NCBI RefSeq assembly: GCF_008831285.2
Contig: NC_045149.1
Location: forward strand, 6,908,417 to 6,972,416
Direction: 5' to 3'
DNA: 64,000 nt
From: Nymphaea colorata
Lineage: Eukaryota > Streptophyta > Magnoliopsida > Nymphaeales > Nymphaeaceae
A model generated the notes under the pieces. That model was given only the letters and a program-made list of their open reading frames with translations, was not told where the DNA came from and did no database searches. Shown piece by piece: positions 17,919-47,566 of this stretch. Numbering within the stretch: position 1 is the stretch's first letter; every line of letters begins with the position of its first letter. Made by a program: the position numbers and the translations under genes.

Positions 17919-20900
17919 ATGCCGCCTAGGCGTCCGGCTCGTCGTTCCGGGAGACCCCGTCTTCCGGCGTTCTCTTCCTTCGCCAGATTCGTCAAAGTTA
18001 GCGCGAAACCCCGCCGGAGACGGAGATCCCTCACTGAACACCGTCCTAAGAGCTTGAGTACGAAGCTTTGGTTGACCTCTGTCTACTTTTGGTGTTATTC
18101 ACTTTCCTCTTTTTTCTAGTTTCCGAAGCAATGTTAGCAGTCCAATTTGCTTCAGTTATGCTGATTTCTAGGGTTCGCGTGCTGTCAGATTCCAATTGTT
18201 GATTCGTTTACAAGGAGTGGAATTCGAATTCTTGCTCCTACAACCGAATTTTTATTCCAGTTTCTGTACATACGTACATGCAGGTGAAAAGTTTGTTCAG
18301 TTGAAAAAGAAAGATGGGCGCGAATCTTCTGAAAACAGCCTTGACAATGATGAAGTGCGTTTTCGCAATCCCTGTCTTTGTGATCTTTGATGGCTTTTTA
18401 CAATATTGGCGTTCATAAATATTAGAATGACTGAAAGAACTGCGACGTTGCTTATCAATTGTTTGCCAAAGAGCCTTCCTCTTCCTTCTTGTTTGAATCT
18501 CTATTTTAGTTTGTTCTATGCTTGTTATGTCGAATGAAAACAATAGCTTTCTGTTGAACTTTCGCAGATGAGGCTTAGCTAGGTACAAAGATAACTCATT
18601 TTAATAGATGTTGTATTATTAAATTCGTGTAATGGCGGTACACAGGACTTGGGTGGATTGGAAAGAAGAGGCTGGAAGTTTGTTTCTTAATGGTATCGTT
18701 ATTTGAGAGAATCCAGTCTTTCAGTTCACCATCTCTATTGATAGCATACGTTAGCCTAAAATTTATGAAATCATGATACAGTGTATGTTTCGATGGGCTC
18801 AAACTTCAAACTCCATTTAACTTATATCCAAGAGTATCTACTAATAAGAATCCAAGAGTACCTAGTAATAACACTTGTACCTAACCACGTGGATGCAGGT
18901 AGGACTCAGTAGAAATATCGATTCTCCCTACTGTATTGACGTGATACGGTGATAGTACAATATAAGGATGTGAATCTTGTTTTGCATGGTTTGCAGTCTA
19001 TATTCCATATTTTGTCATTCAAGAGAATTGTTGTATTACATACTGCATCCATTTTTCACTTAATCTCTTACAAGTCTCTGAGTCAGTAGCTGCAAATTTT
19101 GTGAGTATTGTGTATGTTATGCATGTATTAAACTAGAGAACTATTTTCAGTGTTGTCACTTGTCAGGTTTGTTTTCCAGGTCTATGAATTTTCTTGGCTA
19201 TTACTGCTTCCTTGACAGTTTCCCTAATGGACACAATCGTGCAGGACATCATTTTTGCTGATTTTGAGTTCTTTGATCCCAAGCCTAGTGATTTTCATGG
19301 AGTAAAAAATTTGTTACGCACTTATCTGGACTCGAAGCAGTGGGACTTGAGTGATTTTGTGGATATGATATTGGGGCAGCCAACTGTAGGTACAGTGGTT
19401 AGGATCGATGGTGATGATGATGACAACCTATTTGCTGTTATTACAGCCCTTAATATGGACAGATATAAGGTAAGCTTTCCTGTGTTCCTTTTTCTTTCTG
19501 CATTGCTCAAATGCATTGTCAGCAACTACAGTATTCAAGTCGTCTTTATGATGATGAAGATTTTCTACACAAATAGAAGATTACATTCACAAGAGTTATC
19601 CTAACATAAAACTGGCATAAGTTATGCCCTGCTGGTTTCATATTCTTCTACTTCCACTTGACAAAATTTGTGTTGAGGTCAGGTAGAATCAGCGGATAAG
19701 CCACTTGGTTAATTTTAGTGTGAATGCTTGAAGTGGATCATTTAGAAGTGTTTGTTCTGCAAATTTTTTGGTAATTAAATAAAAGTATTATTTACCTTGT
19801 TGAGGCATGACATTTAATGATTTTGCTTCTCATTGAGTGAAATTACTTATTGAGATTATATAATCAACCTGCAGGATTTATGTGTTATGTGACTGGTATG
19901 TTGGAACTCTTGCCAAGCTGCTACTTGAGTAACCTCAATGAACGACTGTGACTCATTGTAATCCGTGCAGATCAGGATTAGCATAGTTTCAAGGCCTTCT
20001 TTACTAGACGGAAAGAACGGATTTGCAAGATTTTTTGTCACATTTACTAATTATCGTCTCTTGCATCAGGATCATAAATGCATTATGGAGCTTAAGGAAT
20101 TTCTATTACAAATCTGTCATGACAATGATCTGCGGACTTGTCTGAGGACAATGTTACAAGAACGTGCACAAGATGTAGGTCTTTTGGTTTCTCAGCGTAT
20201 GATAAACCTTCCAATAGAGCTTTTGCCTCCACTGTATGATGCTTTGTTTGATGAAATATCATGGGCCACAGAAGATGAGGTAGGATTTTACTTTCTGCTG
20301 CATACGTTGTCTGTTATGTCTGCCTCCCTTCTTTTCCTGTTTTCAGCTTTATATAATAAATTGCTCACTGTCTGAAGACTCTGAACAAACTAACTTATTT
20401 GTTTCCGTGTATAGCCAACAGAGGAGTTGCGTAAATCATTTTGCTTTAAATACTATCTCATTGTCACAAGATTCTACAAGGTTTGCCTCTCTCTCTCTCT
20501 CTCACACTCTCTCTCTCTCTCTCACATTCTAGCATTGATTGTAGTTGCATATTTGGAAGCACGTGATTACTTGAGTATGCGGTCTTCAGTTTGGAAATGA
20601 AGTCTGGATAATCTTTTCAGTTTGTGGATGTTGGAATCATGGAAACCTGATTGATCGTTGCTTTGTTCCATCTTTTTTACACTCATTTGCAGAAGAAAAC
20701 TGGACAGAGCAATAGGATGAGGAATGATCAGACTGAAGAATCAGTGATATATGTTAAAATAGAAGATGAAATTTTCCATAAGGTATTCTAAATTGAGTAG
20801 CTAATCTATATCATCTTTCATTTTGTGGTCTGTGGTTAACAACACATTTACTGATACACTGATTTTCTAATTAAAATATTCAGCTATGTTCATGGTCGTT

Positions 20901-22263
20901 TACCTTTCCTACTGAGCAGATTGTTGCTAACGAGGTAGTGATTCTTTTGTTCCTTTTCACTGCAATTTATGCTTTAATTTCACTAGCAAAGTTGGCTGAT
21001 TTTTCCTGTATTTAATTTTTAACTACCATGGAGATAGTTTGCATCTCTTGTTACCCTGTCTGTTTCCATGCATAGATGCTTTTATCATCAACGTACATCC
21101 ATGTGAGAGAATTATTGTGCATCTCACCAGTTACCACTTCAAAGATATGCTTTTGCAATGGGATTGCATCAAGGCGAACTAAGGAAAACTCAACGATCGT
21201 GTCAATCCTTGCAGAAATGCATTTCAGTAACCAAAAAGAAAGTACATAAAAAATGTATAGGTTTAACCATGAGGCCTGCCTTATTTTTCTGGGAACCGTA
21301 TCTCAGTCAGTGCAACCTTCTTTGGTGAAACAAAAGAACTTCCTTTAGCAGGACTTAGGTTTCTATACATGGGTTGGCAAATGGTGGCATTATAATTTAT
21401 GCTTGTGTATTTTATTGTGATATTGTGTTCTTTTTCACAGAAGACTTTTGATGATTTGGTTTCATGAATGATATTTCACATACAAGGGTTGTTACAGTGG
21501 GAAAAGGATGTCAACTCTCTCTATTTATAGTGCTTCTAGAAGTACTCATATTTTTTCACATTTTCCTATGCTTATTAAGATCTCTGAAGTTGTCAAATGG
21601 AGAAACCAAGGATGCTAGATAATTATTCCTCGGGCCCCTTTCAACCCAATGAAGTGATAGTTAGCATAAAAGCAAAAAGTGCTCTTATCCTTAAATAACT
21701 CCATACTCAATAGCTGAAAATTTAAAAGGTGGTTATGCCTTTCTCAAGGGCACGATGGACTTAGAGATGGTAGGAGCACCAGTATCAAGCTAGGTAGGCA
21801 ATTACTTTTACTGCACTACCTTTGAGTTGTGGCAAATAAATTCTTTTATGGTAATTATTTTGCACTAAACTAGCTAGATGGGTAGGAAGTTAGCTGAAAT
21901 TAACATCCTACTGCAACTTATACCGTGAAATGTTACAAGCAGAAAAGAATGTGCAGCCTAACTAAAATGTAATTTTTCCATGTTTTTAGATTTTAAATAG
22001 CAATGCTTCATAGTACTGACACTTATTGAGGTAAACATCTTAAATTGAGCCCCCTTTAAATGAAAAGCCTAGTTTGCAAGAAAACTTCTACTACTGGATA
22101 TCTTTTTTGTGTTCCCTTATTATGTTGCTCGTGATCTAATTGTGCTCCTTTTCATGCATTGCAGTTGAGGAATTATATGTGTTTGGGCCTTGTAATGATG
22201 GTAGAATCTGAAAAAATATCAGCATACCGCGATGAATTGAAGTCTTTGGTAAATGGATCCTAG
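17919..22263 (+). CDS. BCCIP: BCCIP homologue (BRCA2/CDKN1A-interacting protein, BCP1 family)
   Basis: Nuclear protein family: BCCIP in animals (BRCA2 and p21 partner, ribosome biogenesis) and Bcp1 in yeast (chaperone/export for Rpl23 and Mss4). Eight coding exons with consistent GT-AG phases: 17919-18057, 18284-18354, 19245-19469, 20070-20279, 20415-20480, 20693-20782, 20884-20934, 22165-22263, stop TAG. They total 948 coding bases plus stop, about 316 residues, normal for the plant family (about 325). The N-terminus MPPRRPARR matches plant homologues. Diagnostic blocks are ADFEFFDPKPSDFHGVKNLL, KQWDLSDFVDMILGQPTVGT, QDVGLLVSQRMINLPIELLP, DALFDEISWATEDEPTEELR and SWSFTFPTEQ. The start at 17919 is fixed by the MPPRRPARR homology. 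No break is seen. Intron 7 (1.2 kb) is the longest. Confidence 0.93.
20485..20527. repeat. (CT)n microsatellite in BCCIP intron 5
   Basis: CTCTCT runs interrupted by CACA, immediately after the exon 5 donor. Confidence 0.9.
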
Positions 22264-22676
22264 CTGGTGGTTGGACGAGCTCAGTGCCTACCTACTCACT
22301 TTGTTATTTCTCATTAATCTGTTCTTTTCCTTGTTTGTGGCCAAAAATCTAAGAAATTTTCCTCCTAGTCCTTTCTTTTTCACTTAAATTATTGTTCATG
22401 CTGCGACATGATGCGTTGGTGGAGAGATGAAAAAAAGATTGGTCAACAAAAATGTATGGCAAACGTATGAAGAGATGAGACCGCTACTTTGCATAATTAA
22501 GGGAATTTTGTTAGCCTTCCCACAATCTTTCTCTATATGTGTCTCTTTGTGTGTGTGTGTGTGTGTGTATGTATATATGCAGCCACTTTGTTTTACTTGT
22601 TTTCTTAATTTTTCCCTTCCTCTCTCCTCGAACTTGAAATCCTTTTAATAGCATCATTCAAGCTCTTGTATACACA
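22264..22676. other. 3' flank of BCCIP, non-coding
   Basis: T-rich, probably with the 3' UTR. A (GT)n tract lies at about 22547-22570. No gene seen. Confidence 0.6.
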
Positions 22677-22810
22677 TAGAGGGTGTTTGGTAACGAGAAC
22701 GGTGCATTCTTTAGAACAGAATGTTCTATGAATGCTTTTCTAAAAATAGGCGGGTTCGTGGAACACAGTGTTTCAAAGAACACACTGTTCCTGGCACGAA
22801 ACACCCTCTA
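22677..22810. mobile_element. Short MITE with terminal inverted repeats
   Basis: Starts TAGAGGGTGTTTGG and ends AAACACCCTCTA. The 12-base ends are inverted copies bordered by TA, compatible with a TA target duplication. About 130 bp, with inner GAACA/TGTTC complementarity. Superfamily uncertain. Confidence 0.7.
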
Positions 22811-24120
22811 GTTTACCTGCCTCTTCTACAACGAAAATGGTTTGCATTATTCTCTCTGTCCAAACCGGGAACCGATCATACTCATAATATTTGCTGCCGT
22901 ATGCTACAAAGGTGTTCCCTTAGATGAGATGAGATGACAGGATCTGGATATATTAATGAATGTGTTGAATGTTAGAGCACTGGCAACAAGTTAGATAATC
23001 GGAGGTTCTTCTTGTTCGCAACGTCTCTGAGCAACAAGCGTTCAATCCCTTTTTTGGCTCAAAATTAAACTTAAAAGAATTTAAGGCGACATTAGAATCT
23101 TTTTTAAATGCTGTATGAGGTTTTGTACAGTAAGCTTGGACTTGGGCTGTTACAGGTATCCGGCGTGTCGGCGGTTTGCAGAAGGCGAAACATTGATAGA
23201 CCCTCAGGCAATTTCCATCCACAAGGTTCTAAAAACTTGAAGGTTGCACTTGATTATTGTTCACATCACTGCGGACCTCAAATTTACTGTTTTGAGGTCT
23301 GATACCCCCTCCCCTGGACCTCAATTCCACTATTTTTATACAATGTAGCATGGATTCACGATCTATGTTGCGGGGTTGATGCTTAAATCTACAGTTTGCG
23401 AAAATTATGGATTTCATCAAGGCTGGAATTGAATGCAGTTCTTTCGTCTATAATAGGCGTTCTTCTATGATCACACTAACCATTTTTAGATGTGGGCTTT
23501 TCGTGTATAAATTCTGACAAACATTGTTTTGTAGCCATATTAACAAGTCACACAACGCACGGTGTTGATGCTGCTGCTGACAACTTTGATTCAATGAAAC
23601 TGGCTTATCTCACCATATCTGTATGCATCTAGCAATTTATATAAATGCACCAACAAAACGAAATAACTCCCACTGGTGGCTGTGCAACAAGAAGAACGCG
23701 ATAGAGGTGAAAAACTTGAACTTTGTTTTGTTTTAAGTTGAAGGAAGTCAAAAGTTTATTGGAAGTGGGGATCTGCTTGATATTCATCTCCTGTAAAAAT
23801 ATAGACAGATGGTAAACATTTCACTTTTGAATTAATATAGAATTTTCACTGATAGTTTGCACTAGAGCAAGGCTGTCGCATGATGCCAACAAAAAAGGTT
23901 TCTTTTCTAATGAAAAATAGAAAATACAACAGCCAAATTACACTGCCAAAATTTTTTTCCTCCTTTTTTTCATCTTGAAAATTACACTGCCAAACAGCCA
24001 AATTACACTGCCAAAATTTTTTTCCTTCTTTTTTCATCTTGAAAGGAAATGTACCCATCAACTTTGAAGGTAACGGGAGAAAATATAATTTATCCTTCGA
24101 GGAGACAGTCGGAGTGTCCC
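22811..24120. other. Intergenic, no gene
   Basis: Nothing coding. A local tandem duplication of about 62 bp lies at 23930-24045 (units share AGCCAAATTACACTGCCAAA, a T-run, and TTTTTTCATCTTGAAA). Confidence 0.6.
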
Positions 24121-24328
24121 CATTTCGTCCTTTTGCGCGAAATGACACGTACACGGTCGGGGGGCGTTCATGGCGGGTGAGCCCGAGTGGCAGAATCGTA
24201 GTTAAACGTTAAACCGTTCTCGCGCTCGGAAGGAGGAGGGAGCGATCGAGGGTCCGCCATAGAGGAAGGGGAGGAAAACCACCAGCCGGGAAACCAGGAA
24301 CCCGTTCGCCGGAAAGCCACCGCTAGCC
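24121..24328 (+). promoter_or_regulatory. Proximal promoter/5' UTR of SEC23
   Basis: GC rises sharply (CGCGCTCGG, GGAGGAGGGAGCGATCGAGG) just upstream of the ATG, as in many plant housekeeping genes. No TATA box is evident. The start context GCCATGG is strong. Confidence 0.45.
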
Positions 24329-41777
<17,449 letters not shown>

Positions 41778-44700
41778 CTGGTATTGACACATCAATTTTG
41801 TAAATTTTCATATTGGAAGCTTGTATTGTACAGTAGCAAGTATTTTCTTCTTCATTAATATTTTGTCGCCTTCTTTATTTAATTATTTGTTTGGTTTTGG
41901 TTTGATCTTTCATGTAAAACGTGTATAATTAAGAAAATGTTTCTCGCTGTTCCCCCCCCCCCCCATTTTATGTTGGACGAATCGCTTACATGAATGGGTT
42001 TCGGATAAAGTGGTCTTGATAGTTTTGAACCTCTTTTAAAGGCCTGGAGTAGGTCAAATTAAGGCTAACAAGCTAAAATTACACAAGTCTATACTCACAA
42101 ATGGTCCTGGAGACATGGTGGTGCAGAGCCAGCAAGGTTTGTATCTTGCATTGGAGATTTGATAGTTTACCTACATCCCTTGGCATGGTGACTTAGTCAC
42201 CAGCATTTAATCTTACTTTCCTAATTTGCAAAGTCAAGTCTATCCAGCACCTACTTCTCTTTCTTCTGCCCCTTTTCAGAACCAAACTGCTAACTATGGG
42301 TAAAAGTAAGCAAAGGACGATAACTTAAAATTGCAATTTTCAAAATGAATTTGCGAATTAGGAAGGCCGGACAGATTTGTCAATGCCTAAAATCAGGGAT
42401 GGACGATTGAGGTTCACGCGTTTTCCCAGAGAGCAAGAAAAACAAGATTCTATTTAGGAGAAGAAAAACCCCAAAGCATTCATCGGCCATTTATGGGAAT
42501 CAAAGGCTTACACATGAAAAGAGTTTAACACTACTATCTAACCTGAACGGTAAGGGGAAGAAGACGAGTACGATAAATATGCAATGCTTCTATTCTAAGG
42601 CAGAGGAGGAAGAGAATGGAGCTTTCTCTAGAGCGGATGGCAAGCATCTTGAGTGGTGAGCATTTTTTACAGTATCTTTTGTTGTGTGAGAATTACAAAC
42701 TACCGAACACAGCAGATGGGTCGTGGCCGGGTACCGTTTTGATTAATATCAGAAAACAATATGCAATGCCAATAGTCCTGTAACAAATTAAATAACAAAT
42801 TAAAACTACTTAAAATGGAAAAGTTAACGGTGCGGTTGTTGTTTGCCAATTGACTAAAATTTAAAATTTTTTTGTTAAAAGGTTAAGAGATCGCTCCTGT
42901 TCACTTCTGTTCGCCACCATGAACAGTTCGAACTTATATGACACAACTTGCCTTTCTCACTTCTGTTTTGCCTTTGTGTCCTACGACGGACAGGCTAGCG
43001 AAAGCAGCTTGGGAAATTTTTACCTTCTGACGTGTAGGATTAGTCACTCGATCACGAAGCTTATTTGGTCTACTCAGTGAAACAATAAGCGAACTTCAGC
43101 CTCGTCGCCATAACTATGTTTTCACTTTTCTGGTATACAGAAAAATTTCCCTGTTCTGTTATACAGGAAAGTTTTCCTAATGCAAATAAAAAGAGAGAAA
43201 GAGAGAGAGAGGGAGCCATTAAGTGGGCCACAGATCGGAGATAAGCTGACCCTTTTTTTTTTGTTCTTGGTTCTTATTCGAACTCACATGCAATCAACCA
43301 ATTCTCTCATGGCATTAGTCTTTCAACTGGCATTACCTGTGCTATGGTTCTTACTCTGCTGAGTAGCTTGATGGAACCAAGCCTTTGCAATTTCTTTAAT
43401 CTTCCCCATCCAAGAATCTCCTCCCTTTTCACTCCTTGAAGAGTAAATACAACTAAGTCGGTCCTGTTTTCATGTTTCCATTGAAACTTTCCATGGAAAT
43501 ACCCAGTGTTGACCACATGGAGGGACACGAAACCGCAGGTAATGGTAGCTGGTGAAGTGGTGCTAACCCTGCTAGAAAATTCTTGATTAATCTACAATAC
43601 CGTTGCTTATATTCTAACAGAAGATCTCTATTTTAAGGAAAAGATGCATACCAAAGGGTAGAACTTTTTCGATCGCCCATATTTGTCAGAAAACAAATTT
43701 AACTCCTCATGATGGGATCAAAGCTCGTTCCTCGATCCACCCCACACTTCCAATCTCTTGTTTGGTGCCCGGTTGCTTCAAGCATTTTAGTACTTCCCTG
43801 GGCAGCCAGCTGCTGTTTTGAGAATTAAAGCTGCATCTGAGATTATTTCTGCACAAGGAGGTGGCGGGAATTAGTTCTAATGGTAAACTCACAAAACCGA
43901 CGGAAAGACCACTTTGATTGCAACGAAGCCTGTAATGCAATTTTCTGGTTTCAAAAAGACAATTAAATCCTGTCCCCTTGGCCGGTTTAGGCAGCTTGCG
44001 GATTAACTACACCAAGTACTTCGGCAGCAAAAGATTGAATTAGCAAATGCACTAAGTTCTCAACAATTCGGGCTCATGATAAACCTTCAAGAAAACATCT
44101 ATATTTTGGAGTGAAAAATAAGAAATGAAGACCTGGATGTACTGAACTCTCTTGGGTAACCTGGCTAACCTTAAGATAAATCATCCTTTTGCTGCTGATT
44201 TAACAGATTCCCTACCACATGGAAAGTTCTTAGATGATTATGGATGGGAAACTAGAAAACAACTCATCCAAAACGCCATCGAGAAAGATCGTTATGCAGA
44301 TCTAGGTTCCAATTCATGCCTCCAGCAATCATAAACTGTGTTGCTAGGCACTGCCATCGCCGACCAGATTTAAATGCTTGAAGCCCCACATGATCTACGA
44401 GGTCAGTGTCGTATGCCTCTGACTATAGGCTTTGTGACTGGCATGGACCTTAACACTAATATTATTAAGGATAGAAGCACGCCTTTTATATGTGATATCA
44501 TGTTGAAGGCTATGAGGAACGTCTCATCCACCACGTAATTGTTGCGGCTGGTGCAAATGGCATGCGCCATTGCTCAATTAGCCATCCTGTGCAGTTAAAG
44601 AGCACATCCTTTAGTTACGCATGTCACAGAAAGAAAGAAGCATATTGGGGGAAAGGGTTTAAACAGAAACAATCATTATACTTGAGCTCGCTGAAGGGCA

Positions 44701-44855
44701 GGTTTAAGGGATGGAGATAATTAAAGCTTTGAAAACTCACATACCTCCTATTAAAGTCCATAGAGGCCTAGCAGAAACATGTCTTTGATATGCAGATCCT
44801 TCAAGGTAATAGTCCATCTAAGAATTATTTACTGCCCACTGCAGAGATTGAAACA
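41778..44855. other. Spacer between SEC23 and the PPR duplication, no convincing gene
   Basis: Holds the SEC23 3' UTR, a C13 run (41952-41964) and a GA-rich tract (43189-43212). Open stretches at 43307-43528 (minus) and 44121-44334 (+, INHPFAADLTDSLPHGKFLDDYGW) look like fragments of decayed coding DNA. I do not recognise them. Confidence 0.55.
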
Positions 44856-45229
44856 CCTGTAGTAGAAAACTCTGTGGATGACAAACAAGATATCAAATTT
44901 CCAATAAAGCTATAAAACACAGTTTTTATTCCATAAATGAATTATCATCCCTTAGCAGCTACAGAAGAAGTTGGTGATCTTTCATCAATCTTCAAAATGG
45001 AACTTTTCCATCCATTTTCTACAGGAAATGTTGAAGGGCTTTCGTGTTGGACCCTCACCATTCCTATGTGAATCTTTCGAGTAGACATTTGTTTTAGGCA
45101 GCAATGCATCATCGGCCCAGTTGGCTTTGTTTGCATCTTTATTAGTGATGATCAGATCATCAAAATTGTGTGCTGTCCATATATTTAATAAATAATTGCT
45201 ATTAGAAAAGCAACTGAACTTTTTTATTT

Positions 45230-47566
45230 CTAACATATGCAGGTCACACCGCCAGGAATCATCTCTCTAATGGTTGATTCAGTTCTATGGACATCATCCA
45301 TCTGAATGTAGAGGTCACCCAAAACTGCATATATATCCTCCATTTGCAGATGAGTCCTATCTTCAGATACAAACACATGCAATTTGCCGTTAGTTTTGAC
45401 CCAACTCTTGCCTGGATCTTTCTTTACACCCCTTTGCCTCATTATTTGCCGAAGTTTGGCAACATCATCCCAAAGCGAAGATGCAGCATAAATATTTGAA
45501 AGCAAAACAAAAGCTGAAGAATTAGTGGGATCCAATTGAAGAACTTTCTTTGCTGCTTTTTCTCCCAGAGCCAAGTCCCCATGTATTCTACAGGCAGAAA
45601 GCAAAGATTTCCAGACAACTACATCAGGTTCATAAAGCATCTGGTTGATAAAGCCACAGGCTTCATTTAAGCGGCCAGCACGCCCTAGCAGGTCAACCAT
45701 GCATGAACAATGTGACCTGGTTGGTGTAATCCCGTAGTTCATTGTCATAGTTCTGTAGTGATTGTAACCCTCATCAACTAGGCCTACTCGGCTACAAGCA
45801 GAAAGTACTCCTACAAACGTTATACTGTTTGGCTTAAAACCTAAACGAACCATCTCGTCAAAGAGACTTAGAGCTTTCTCTGCACTTCCAAACTGTGCAT
45901 ATCCAACTATCAAACTACTCCAAGAAGCCACATCCGGTTTAGACATCCATGAGAAAAAGCTCTTGGCAGATTCAAGAGCTCCACATTTAGCGTACATGTC
46001 AATGAGTCCATTTGCTACAGATAGTTCAAGATCAAAGCCAAGTTTATTTGCATAGTCATGAACTTGAATCCCCAATTCTAAGGCAGCTACCTTCGATGCA
46101 GAACTAAGACAGCTGATCAGTGTGACACTGTCGGGCTTCATATCAGACCGGTGCATCAACCTAAACAACCTGCAGACATCATCTACCTCGTTATGCTGAA
46201 TGCATGCTGCCATGATTGCATTCCAAGAGACCGGATCTTGCTTATCCATAACATGAAAGACACTTAATGCATCAGAAAGGTTATAAGTGCCATACATGGT
46301 CAAAAGCGCATTGCACACAGCAACATTTATATCAAAACCTGATTTAATAATGTACGAGTGAATTGATTGGCCAACAATTAAAGAAGGAAAACTTCTACAT
46401 GCACTAAGCAAGCAAAGAATAGTCACCGAATCTGGTACCGTGCCATAATTTTGCATTAGAGCAAATACATGCAAGGCCCCATCAACATACTGACTGCAAG
46501 CATGAGCACCTATGATTGCATTCCATGATGCTACGTCTGGATCCTGTATCATGTAAAACGACTGCCGAGCTGAGGCCAGATCTCCACATTTTGCATACAT
46601 GTCAATGAGGGAACAACCAACAAAGACATCACGAGAAAATCCATGTTTCATACTTAAACCATGTATTTGTTTCCCCTGCTCTAAAAGAATGGAACTGCTA
46701 CAGGCCTTCAAGACGCTGCCAAAAGTCAACTCGTTGACACTCTTATCTGCTGTCAACATTTCCTTGAATACCCAGAGAGCCTCAAACACAAAATTGTTCT
46801 GCGACAACCCTGCTATCATGGAAGTCCAGGAGACCATGTTTTTATCACCAATTCGATCAAACACGATCTCTGCGTCTTCAACCACGTTGCATTTAGTATA
46901 CATTGAAACCAATGCGTTCTGAACAAGCGGCTCCAATCCATCTTCACTTTTGACCACATGACCATGCATTTGTCTGCCCAATTCCACATCTTGCAGAATC
47001 GAACATGCCCTCGCTATATTAGCCAATACAAACTTATCAGGGGTGAGACCCCCCTGCCTCATACGCCGATAAAGTCGAACAGCTTCCTTTCCATCACCAT
47101 GCTGTGAATATCCAGCAATGATGGCAGTCCATGAAACGAAGTTTCTAACCGGCATTTCATCGAACACTCGGCGAGCATTTCCTAAACTCCCACATTTCCC
47201 ATACATGTTGAGAATGTGGTTCCACAGTATTGTATCTGGTGGATCTCCATACTTTACCAAGTGATCGTGAACTTGCTTGCCATGTTCCAACGACTTCAAA
47301 TTCGAGCTAGCTTGAATTAAGCGGGCATACGTTCCGGCGTTAACCTTGAAATCAGTCTTCGTTAGGGACTCAAATGCTCCAAATGCCTCGTGATACTTGC
47401 CTTGCTTGCACAATCTGCTGATTTCATCGTTGCCGAATTGTTGGGTCCTAAATTTGGTGGTCGAAACTTGATGGGTACAATCAAAATGCCGTCTTTGAAG
47501 CTCATAATGACGAGAGATAGAAGCCTTAATGACTCTAGCATTTTGAGTTCTATGAGCGGCAATCAT
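45230..47566 (-). CDS. PLS-class PPR protein, E-type, At3g53360-like
   Basis: Sequence-specific organelle RNA-binding protein, probably an RNA-editing specificity factor. Single exon, 778 residues, ATG at 47566 (MIAAHRTQNARVIK), stop TAG. The N-terminus is Arg-rich and acid-poor, like a mitochondrial presequence. P, L and S repeats run from about residue 80 to 640 with repeated signatures (LNMYGKCGSLGNARRVFDEM, NFVSWTAIIAGYSQHG, GLIDMYAKCGALESAKSFF). The E/E+ region follows (MVDLLGRAGRLNEACGFI, PDVVVWKSLLSACRIHGD, LLSNIYAASSLWDDVAKLR, VKKDPGKSWV). No DYW deaminase domain is present. Colinear blocks with Arabidopsis At3g53360 (start, LCK-G---EA, HDH---GDPPDTILWNHIL) suggest orthology or close paralogy (recognised from memory, not aligned). 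A partner supplying the DYW domain would be needed if it edits. Confidence 0.94.
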   Translation of the reverse strand: MIAAHRTQNARVIKASISRHYELQRRHFDCTHQVSTTKFRTQQFGNDEISRLCKQGKYHEAFGAFESLTKTDFKVNAGTYARLIQASSNLKSLEHGKQVHDHLVKYGDPPDTILWNHILNMYGKCGSLGNARRVFDEMPVRNFVSWTAIIAGYSQHGDGKEAVRLYRRMRQGGLTPDKFVLANIARACSILQDVELGRQMHGHVVKSEDGLEPLVQNALVSMYTKCNVVEDAEIVFDRIGDKNMVSWTSMIAGLSQNNFVFEALWVFKEMLTADKSVNELTFGSVLKACSSSILLEQGKQIHGLSMKHGFSRDVFVGCSLIDMYAKCGDLASARQSFYMIQDPDVASWNAIIGAHACSQYVDGALHVFALMQNYGTVPDSVTILCLLSACRSFPSLIVGQSIHSYIIKSGFDINVAVCNALLTMYGTYNLSDALSVFHVMDKQDPVSWNAIMAACIQHNEVDDVCRLFRLMHRSDMKPDSVTLISCLSSASKVAALELGIQVHDYANKLGFDLELSVANGLIDMYAKCGALESAKSFFSWMSKPDVASWSSLIVGYAQFGSAEKALSLFDEMVRLGFKPNSITFVGVLSACSRVGLVDEGYNHYRTMTMNYGITPTRSHCSCMVDLLGRAGRLNEACGFINQMLYEPDVVVWKSLLSACRIHGDLALGEKAAKKVLQLDPTNSSAFVLLSNIYAASSLWDDVAKLRQIMRQRGVKKDPGKSWVKTNGKLHVFVSEDRTHLQMEDIYAVLGDLYIQMDDVHRTESTIREMIPGGVTCIC

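Noticed and set aside
17806-18057. Open frame starting MATVSLSLPAAS as the BCCIP start
   Set aside because: It is in another frame from MPPRRPARR at 17919, which matches the family and splices in phase to exon 2.
19194-19604. Open frame of 136 codons as a gene
   Set aside because: It is BCCIP exon 3 with flanking intron sequence on both sides.
44121-44334. Small gene (INHPFAADLTDSLPHGKF)
   Set aside because: No family recognised, stops on both sides, no splice context convincing enough to call.
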